Shown here piece after piece: positions 58,982 through 64,000 of a stretch of DNA of 64,000 bases; position 1 is the stretch's first letter; each line of letters opens with the position of its first letter. The stretch is taken from NCBI GenBank assembly GCA_964494625.1, contig CAZBRT010000002.1, positions 919,160-983,159 of the forward strand, written 5' to 3'. The notes beneath the pieces were generated by a model, which saw only the letters and a list, made by a program, of their open reading frames with translations, had not been told where the DNA came from and ran no database searches. The position numbers were made by a program, and so were the translations under genes. The stretch comes from UBA2784 sp964494625. GTDB taxonomy: Bacteria > Pseudomonadota > Alphaproteobacteria > Micropepsales > Micropepsaceae.

Positions 58982-59794
58982 ATGGACCTTGAGGCCGCCC
59001 TGGTTGACCATGAGAGCGTGATCCGCCTCTCGTTCTTTGGCGGCGTGCTGTTCCTTCTCCTGATCGCCGAGCGCGTGTGGCCCGACCGCGCGCGCGTCTT
59101 GCCCGGTTACTTCCGACCTGCCCTCAATCTGGTGATCGGTGCGCTCGGATCACTCGCCGGGCGGCTTCTGGCGCCGGTCGCCGGTGTTGCCGCCGCGCTC
59201 TATGCGGCCAAGGAAGGGATCGGCCTTGTGGCCATCCGCGATTTGCCGGACTGGGCAGCTGCCCTTGCAGGGATCGCCGCACTTGATCTGGTGATCTATT
59301 TCCAGCACCGCATCTTTCACAAGGTGCCGGTGCTGTGGCGGCTTCATGCCGCGCATCACAGCGACCCCGACATTGATGTGACGACGGCGCTGCGCTTTCA
59401 CCCTGTCGAGGTCGGGTTGAGCGCACTGGTCAAGGCTGCAACGGTTCTGGCTCTTGGCATTCCCGCCATTGCCGTCATCGCCTTCGAGATTTTTCTCAAT
59501 GCATGCGCCATGTTCAATCATTCCAATCTGAGACTGGCCCGGCCGCTGGACGCCTTTCTGTCGCTTTTTCTGGTGACGCCACGGCTTCACCGCATCCATC
59601 ATTCGGTGATCGTGGCCGAGCAGAACAGCATATTCGGATTCAGCATCAATCTGTGGGACCGGATTTTCGGCACGTTCCGAAGCGCACCGGCAGGAACATT
59701 GATTACCGGCATGCGTGAAGTGCAAGCAGCGCGCACGGTTGAACCCATCCATGTGCTCATCACCGGTCCCTTCTCGCGCAAGGGATGGTGGTGA
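58982..59794 (+). CDS. Fatty acid hydroxylase / sterol desaturase family protein
   Basis: This 270 aa membrane protein has about four hydrophobic segments and the diiron histidine motifs LVIYFQHRIFH, LHAAHHSDPDID and RLHRIHHSVIV. It would use O2 at a diiron centre to hydroxylate or desaturate a lipid. Bacterial members act on hopanoids, carotenoids or fatty acids; the sequence does not settle which. It overlaps sixA by 1 nt, or by 10 nt with the longer start. Confidence 0.88.
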   Translation: MDLEAALVDHESVIRLSFFGGVLFLLLIAERVWPDRARVLPGYFRPALNLVIGALGSLAGRLLAPVAGVAAALYAAKEGIGLVAIRDLPDWAAALAGIAALDLVIYFQHRIFHKVPVLWRLHAAHHSDPDIDVTTALRFHPVEVGLSALVKAATVLALGIPAIAVIAFEIFLNACAMFNHSNLRLARPLDAFLSLFLVTPRLHRIHHSVIVAEQNSIFGFSINLWDRIFGTFRSAPAGTLITGMREVQAARTVEPIHVLITGPFSRKGWW

Positions 59795-60339
59795 TGCGGG
59801 TTCTGGTCCTGATGCGGCATGCCAAGGCGGTGCCCGATGACGGCGATATTGCCGACATCGACCGGCCGCTCAACAAACGCGGGCGCGAGGCCGCGCCGCT
59901 TGTCGCGCGTGAGCTGATTGCGCGTGGCCATTGGCCGGATGCGGTTGCCTGCTCGAACGCCCAACGCACGATGGAGACGCTTGACCTCGCCCTGTCGGAA
60001 GGTGCCGCGGCGGGAAAGCCCCGGCCGGAGGCAAGGTTCGAGCGCGACCTCTATCTCGCCGAAGCGCCCGCGCTGATCGAACGGGCGCGCTGGTTTCCGG
60101 CAACCGCCAAAATCGCGATGCTGGTCGGGCACAATCCGGGCATGCATGAGGCGGCATACAGGCTTGCGCGCAAGCCCCGCGACCGCGCCGAGCAGGTGCT
60201 GGCCGACCAGTTGTCGTCCCGCTTTCCCACCGGCACGGCAGCGGTACTCTCGTTCGACACCGACAATTGGCGCGAGATTGGGCTGCAAACAGGCAAGCTT
60301 CTTGCCTTCATCCGCCCGCGCGACCTTTCGCCTGCGTGA
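59794..60339 (+). CDS. SixA-like phosphohistidine phosphatase
   Basis: The protein is 181 aa from ATG 59794 (59785 is an alternative). It has the histidine phosphatase core LVLMRHAKAVPDDGD (RHAK), RPLNKRGREAAPLVARELIA with an arginine site, and the second histidine in IAMLVGHNPGMHEAAYR. SixA dephosphorylates Hpt domains or PtsO-type proteins. A hybrid histidine kinase is 7 kb upstream, but a link is not implied. Confidence 0.86.
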   Translation: MRVLVLMRHAKAVPDDGDIADIDRPLNKRGREAAPLVARELIARGHWPDAVACSNAQRTMETLDLALSEGAAAGKPRPEARFERDLYLAEAPALIERARWFPATAKIAMLVGHNPGMHEAAYRLARKPRDRAEQVLADQLSSRFPTGTAAVLSFDTDNWREIGLQTGKLLAFIRPRDLSPA

Positions 60340-60367
60340 CCATGAATCATTTTTCAAAAACTGGACT

Positions 60368-61003
60368 TCAGGCGCTCCAGGCCCTGATGAAGATTTCTAC
60401 GGTTGTATGCGCGAGGTGAGCGGCTTCGGCCTCGGTCGGACCTTCACCGCCGATGAAGAACTGGCGAAGCTGCCGCGCACCAACCAGACTGCCCATGAAC
60501 TGGGACGCTGCCAAACCGGGATCGGCAACGACAAGACGCCCGCGCCGCGTCTCGGCTGCAATCCACTCCGCCAGCGCGGCATGGGTGCGGGCGGGACCGA
60601 TCGAATAGAATTCGGCAGCAAATCCTGTAAGCGTCTGCGGTGCCGACAGCATGCTCTTCATCATGCTGATCGTGCGCGGATGGAGGACGCGCGCGACATA
60701 GGTGCGGGCAAAACGTTCCAGCACATCCGCAAGACTGTCTCCCGGCTGTGCCGAGATCAGGGGTTCGGTCAGCTCGGCAACACGGTCAGCGGTCATCGCC
60801 GCCATCAGGCCCTCTTTCGATCCGAAATGGTTATAGATCGTCTGCTTCGACACGCCGGCGGCGTCCGCCAGTTCTTCCATCGCCATGGAAACACCGCGCT
60901 CGGTGAACATCGCAAACGCCGTCTTGAGAATGTGTTCGCGCTTGCGCCGGTTGCGCACGGGCAAGGAAGCGGCAACGCTTGCCCCATTGTCCTCAACCGT
61001 CAT
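60368..61003 (-). CDS. TetR/AcrR-family regulator of the efflux operon
   Basis: This 211 aa protein has an N-terminal HTH: ILKTAFAMFTERGVSMAMEE, then LADAAGVSKQTIYNHFGSKE. The C-terminal half fits the AefR-like ligand-binding type. It is the third gene of the operon, overlapping the transporter gene by 4 nt. Two identical-arm sites upstream of the operon (63789 and 63840) are candidates for its operators, so the system would be induced by its own substrates. Confidence 0.9.
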   Translation of the reverse strand: MTVEDNGASVAASLPVRNRRKREHILKTAFAMFTERGVSMAMEELADAAGVSKQTIYNHFGSKEGLMAAMTADRVAELTEPLISAQPGDSLADVLERFARTYVARVLHPRTISMMKSMLSAPQTLTGFAAEFYSIGPARTHAALAEWIAAETRRGRLVVADPGLAASQFMGSLVGARQLRQFFIGGEGPTEAEAAHLAHTTVEIFIRAWSA

Positions 61004-62607
61004 TCGGAAACCTCCACTTGATGGCTCGGACGGCTTGCGACCGGCACAAGCACGAGGACAAGGGCAAAGATCGCGGCAAGCACGGTAAAGATGTCCGAAA
61101 AGGCCAGAACCCAGGCCTCGCGCTGGACCAGATGCGACAGGAGGCGCACTGCCATTTCGTCCGAACTGTTCAGCATGGCGCCTGCACTGTCATAGTGCCC
61201 TGACAATCCGGCGAGCCAATTCTCGACACGGGGGTCGCCTGCGCGCAGGCCCTCGCCCAGACGCTGCCAATGATGCGCAGTGCGATCATTCAGAAGCGTT
61301 GTCAGGATCGCCAGCCCGAAGGCGCCGCCGACATTGCGCACCAGCGTATAGAGCCCGGAAGCGTGCTTGACCTGTTCCATCGGCAACGTGCCCATGGAGA
61401 TCATGTTGATCGACATCATGCAGCTCATCAGCCCGCAGCCGCGCATGATCTGGGGCCAGAACATCTGGTCATAGCTCCATTCTGCGGTCATTGGCGAGAA
61501 TGTATATGAGGCTGCCAGCATCAGCGAAAAGCCGAAGGCCAGAAGATAACGCGGGTCGAGTTCGAATTTCCGCACGACCAACATCGAGGCAGGCGCCGTC
61601 ACCATCATGGCAAGGCCCGTTACCCAGAGCATCTCACCGATCTGGAGCGCGCTCATGCCGCGCACGCGCGCGAGGAAAAGCGGCAGGATGAAGGTGATGC
61701 CGTAGAGACCCACGCCCAGGGCAAATCCGAAGACAGAGCCGACTGCAAAGTTCCGGTCGCGGAAGGCAGAAAGGTCCACGACGGGATGTGGCCGGGTCAG
61801 CACCCTTCGGAAGAACAAGATGCCGGCCAGCGCGGCGGCCAGCGCAAACCAGATGATGCGGCGGGATTCAAACCAGTCGGCGCGTGCGCCTTCCTCCAGG
61901 ACATATTCCAGCGAACCCAGAAAGATCGCCATGAAAATGAGGCCCGGAAAATCGAAGTGCTTCCACAGACCATGCTGGGGCGCGTCAATATCCATCAGGT
62001 TCCAGACGAGGACCGTAATGATCACTCCGGGAATGATGTTGATGAAAAAGAGCCAGTGCCATCCCATCGCCTCGGTGATGTAGCCGCCAAGTGTCGGCCC
62101 GATGGTGGGCGCCAATGTCGCCGTGAGTGCGATCAATGCACTGAAGCCGACCTGCCGCTGCCGCCCGAAGATCAGGTAGATCGTGGCGAAGACGGTCGGG
62201 ATCATGGCGCCGCCGCAAAACCCCTGCAGCGCACGCCAGATGATCATTTCCCCGATCGAACTGGCCGTGCCGCACATGAAACTGAAAAACGTGAATGTCG
62301 CGCAGGACACCACGAAGACGATCCGCGTCGAAAAAATGCGCGAAAGCGTGCCGGAGAGCGGGATCATCACCACTTCGGCGATGAGATAGGACGTCTGTAC
62401 CCAGCTGACTTCGCTGGCGGATGCCGAGAGGCCGGCCTGGATTTCCGCCATGCTTGCCGACACGATCTGGATGTCGAGAATCGACATGAACATGCCGAAG
62501 ACCATGGCAAAGAAGCCGATGAGGGTTCGCTTGTCGATCGGCAGCGCGTCATCTGCGGGTGGCGCCAGCGGCTTTGGCGCTTCGTCGTCCATGGTGGTGA
62601 CGCTCAT
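61000..62607 (-). CDS. DHA2-family multidrug efflux MFS transporter (EmrB-like)
   Basis: At 535 aa with about 14 hydrophobic spans it fits the DHA2/EmrB group. Recognisable elements are FGMFMSILDIQIVSASMAEI in span 1, SWVQTSYLIAEVVMIPLSGT, RALQGFCGGAMIPTVFATIY and the DHA2 motif C region TLAPTIGPTLGGYITEAMGW. With the HlyD-type protein upstream and an outer-membrane channel (not present) it forms a proton-driven tripartite pump for lipophilic drugs. It starts 14 nt after that gene. Confidence 0.92.
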   Translation of the reverse strand: MSVTTMDDEAPKPLAPPADDALPIDKRTLIGFFAMVFGMFMSILDIQIVSASMAEIQAGLSASASEVSWVQTSYLIAEVVMIPLSGTLSRIFSTRIVFVVSCATFTFFSFMCGTASSIGEMIIWRALQGFCGGAMIPTVFATIYLIFGRQRQVGFSALIALTATLAPTIGPTLGGYITEAMGWHWLFFINIIPGVIITVLVWNLMDIDAPQHGLWKHFDFPGLIFMAIFLGSLEYVLEEGARADWFESRRIIWFALAAALAGILFFRRVLTRPHPVVDLSAFRDRNFAVGSVFGFALGVGLYGITFILPLFLARVRGMSALQIGEMLWVTGLAMMVTAPASMLVVRKFELDPRYLLAFGFSLMLAASYTFSPMTAEWSYDQMFWPQIMRGCGLMSCMMSINMISMGTLPMEQVKHASGLYTLVRNVGGAFGLAILTTLLNDRTAHHWQRLGEGLRAGDPRVENWLAGLSGHYDSAGAMLNSSDEMAVRLLSHLVQREAWVLAFSDIFTVLAAIFALVLVLVPVASRPSHQVEVSE

Positions 62608-62621
62608 ACGGCCACCCGGCT

Positions 62622-63743
62622 CTATTGTGCCGGCGCGGGCTGGCCGTCACTGGCCAGCGGACCCTCTGGGCGCGGCGCGGCGGACAGGCGCGCGTCGGGG
62701 CCCTCGCCCTCATCGCCCGTATCCACGCCGACCTTGACCGACATGCCCGGGCGCAACAGCGAAAGGATTTCCGGGTTGCCGGTGATTTCGATGCGCACCG
62801 GCACGCGCTGGACGATCTTGGTGAAATTGCCGGTCGCATTTTCAGGCGGCAGCAGGCTGAATTCGGAACCCGTGGCAGGCGCAAACGAGACAATCGTTCC
62901 GGTCAGCACGTCACCGGGGAAGGCGTCGATTTCGATTTCAACCGCCTGGCCGCGCCGCATGGCGGCGACCTGTGTCTCCTTGAAATTGGCGATGACGTAA
63001 ACCTGCGGCAGCGGCACGATCGCCAGAAGGGCCGTGCCGGCACGCACATACTGGCCGGGCTCGGCACTGCGGTTGGCGATGACGCCGTCCATCGGTGCGC
63101 GGATGGTGGCGTGCTCAAGGTCAAGGCGCGCGAGTTCCAGCATGGCCTCGGCCTGGGCGACATCGGCAGCGGCCTGCGCGCGCTGCGCTTCGGTCACGGC
63201 GACTTCGTCCTGCTCGGCCTTCAGGGCGGCAATCGCGACATCAAGGGCCGCCTCAGCCTTGCGGTTCTCTGCAACAGCCTGCTCGTAGCGCTGGGCAGAG
63301 GTCGCGCCCTGATCACGCAGATCGGCATAGCGGGCAAGGTCGGCGGCGGCGCGTCGGGCATCTGCCGTTGCGCTTTCAACCTTGGCTTCAGCCGATTCAA
63401 TCAGTGAGCCTTCGAGGCCGATGCGGGCGATTGCGGCAGCAAGCACCGCACGCTTTGCTTCGACGGCCGCTTCGGCCTGGCGCACACGTGCGGAAAAATC
63501 GGCATCGTCGAGACGCAGCAGCACATCGCCCGCACGCACCCACTGGTTTTCCGCGGCATCGATGGTTGCGACAAAGCCGTTCACGCGTGCGGCGATGACC
63601 GCGATGTCACTCTTCACATAGGCATCGTCCGTCGTTTCGATGAAGCGGCCCCGGAAGTACCAGTCAATGCCAAGGCCGATCAGCAAAACCATGCCGATCA
63701 GGACAAGAACCGGAACGAGGCGCGCACGCAATTCGGGATTCAT
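62622..63743 (-). CDS. HlyD/EmrA-family efflux periplasmic adaptor
   Basis: This 373 aa protein has an N-terminal membrane anchor (LVPVLVLIGMVLLIGLGIDW), a biotinyl-lipoyl-like domain (IAARVNGFVATIDAAENQWV), a long alpha-hairpin made of Ala/Glu/Arg repeats (about 95-210), and a second barrel with IRAPMDGVIANRSAEPGQYV. The C-terminal tail is acidic and proline-rich. It is the first gene of the emrAB-like operon. Confidence 0.92.
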   Translation of the reverse strand: MNPELRARLVPVLVLIGMVLLIGLGIDWYFRGRFIETTDDAYVKSDIAVIAARVNGFVATIDAAENQWVRAGDVLLRLDDADFSARVRQAEAAVEAKRAVLAAAIARIGLEGSLIESAEAKVESATADARRAAADLARYADLRDQGATSAQRYEQAVAENRKAEAALDVAIAALKAEQDEVAVTEAQRAQAAADVAQAEAMLELARLDLEHATIRAPMDGVIANRSAEPGQYVRAGTALLAIVPLPQVYVIANFKETQVAAMRRGQAVEIEIDAFPGDVLTGTIVSFAPATGSEFSLLPPENATGNFTKIVQRVPVRIEITGNPEILSLLRPGMSVKVGVDTGDEGEGPDARLSAAPRPEGPLASDGQPAPAQ

Positions 63744-63788
63744 GGCGACACCGGCGTGAGGCGGAAGAGGTGGGGAGACAGACCTCTT

Positions 63789-63855
63789 TGGACTGCAGGG
63801 TCCAACGCTAGCGTGGGCCTATACGGACCGCAAGGAAAATGGACTTTCGGGTCCA
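63789..63855. promoter_or_regulatory. Twin TetR operator candidates upstream of the efflux operon
   Basis: TGGACTGCAGGGTCCA (63789-63804) and TGGACTTTCGGGTCCA (63840-63855) share the pattern TGGACT-N4-GGTCCA, i.e. TGGAC/GTCCA arms of the same spacing. Their starts are 51 bp apart, near five helical turns. They flank the likely promoter of the efflux operon (start 63743, minus strand). Paired sites suggest cooperative TetR binding. Confidence 0.6.
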
Positions 63856-63948
63856 AATCACCGCAGAAGCCGTTGAATTCTGCGGTCGGGCGAAGCCGCT
63901 GACCGGCTTGTCTTTTCGCTCGGCCGACGCCAAGTTCGGCTCCCGCAC

Positions 63949-64000
63949 GCGGGTGTAGCTCAATGGCAGAGCAGAAGCTTCCCAAGCTTACGACGAGGGT
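63949..64000 (+). tRNA. tRNA-Gly(CCC), 5' part cut by the window end
   Basis: The sequence starts GCGGGTGTAGCTC, followed by AATGGCAGAGC (D arm) and an anticodon arm whose 7-nt loop is TTCCCAA, giving anticodon CCC. The T arm begins GAGGGT at the edge. The first 52 of about 74 nt are visible; the acceptor 3' side is outside the window. Confidence 0.9.

Noticed and set aside
61786..63000. 404-codon plus-strand ORF
   Set aside because: It lies antisense to the EmrB-like and HlyD-like genes, whose motifs are unambiguous.
1..64000. CRISPR array, IS element, prophage or integron
   Set aside because: No spaced identical repeats, transposase, integrase or phage structural motifs were seen on either strand.

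Overview
This 64 kb window is GC-rich and almost fully coding, and looks like the chromosome of a heterotrophic alphaproteobacterium. The pointers are a SAM-II riboswitch ahead of metZ, the long (about 380 aa) dCTP deaminase, a fused indolepyruvate:ferredoxin oxidoreductase, an Mpo1/DUF962 protein, ApaG, and many acyl-CoA enzymes. I see no phage, IS element, CRISPR array or rRNA. The genus cannot be told from the sequence alone.

0-9.6 kb: a truncated indolepyruvate oxidoreductase (-), an SPFH/Arc two-gene operon with a palindromic operator, phhA, a TesB-like thioesterase, an esterase lipoprotein, a GNAT, a thiolase (-) divergent from two PaaI thioesterases, then an aldo-keto reductase/SDR pair. 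9.6-23.4 kb: a cNMP-binding patatin phospholipase, an OafA-type acyltransferase, a dienoyl-CoA isomerase-like crotonase, a MaoC hydratase with a TPR methyltransferase, a class III cyclase/TolB-N/TPR protein, a GlxA-type AraC regulator with a DJ-1/PfpI partner, a YfbK-like vWA lipoprotein, a TPR protein and a small membrane protein.

23.4-33 kb: two linked acyl-CoA operons. The first encodes a geranyl/methylcrotonyl-CoA-type carboxylase (both subunits), two acyl-CoA dehydrogenases and a saccharopine-dehydrogenase-like protein. The second encodes a TetR regulator and two double-hotdog thioesterases. 36.5-42.3 kb: a beta-oxidation operon (-) read merR, acyl-CoA dehydrogenase, PaaI thioesterase, thiolase, bifunctional hydratase/dehydrogenase. 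It is preceded by a TTGACGT-type MerR site that resembles one in the thiolase/PaaI divergent promoter at 6.8 kb, suggesting a shared regulon.

42.3-46.5 kb holds an Mpo1-like protein, a His-rich membrane protein/ribbon-helix-helix pair behind an AT-rich repeated site, and several unrecognised exported proteins including an outer-membrane barrel. 46.5-60.4 kb has a GNAT/sulfatase pair, an SDR, a four-PAS hybrid kinase, dcd, the riboswitch-controlled metZ, apaG, a DinG/XPD-like helicase, a TerB-like protein, a sterol-desaturase-family enzyme and SixA. The window ends with an emrAB-like efflux operon that carries its own TetR gene and twin operators, and the first 52 nt of a tRNA-Gly(CCC).

The main theme is fatty or branched acyl-CoA turnover: six hotdog thioesterases, three acyl-CoA dehydrogenases, two thiolases, two crotonase-fold proteins, one MaoC hydratase and one biotin carboxylase. 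The best candidates for something undescribed are the His-rich/RHH pair, the SPFH-Arc operon and the carboxylase cluster.
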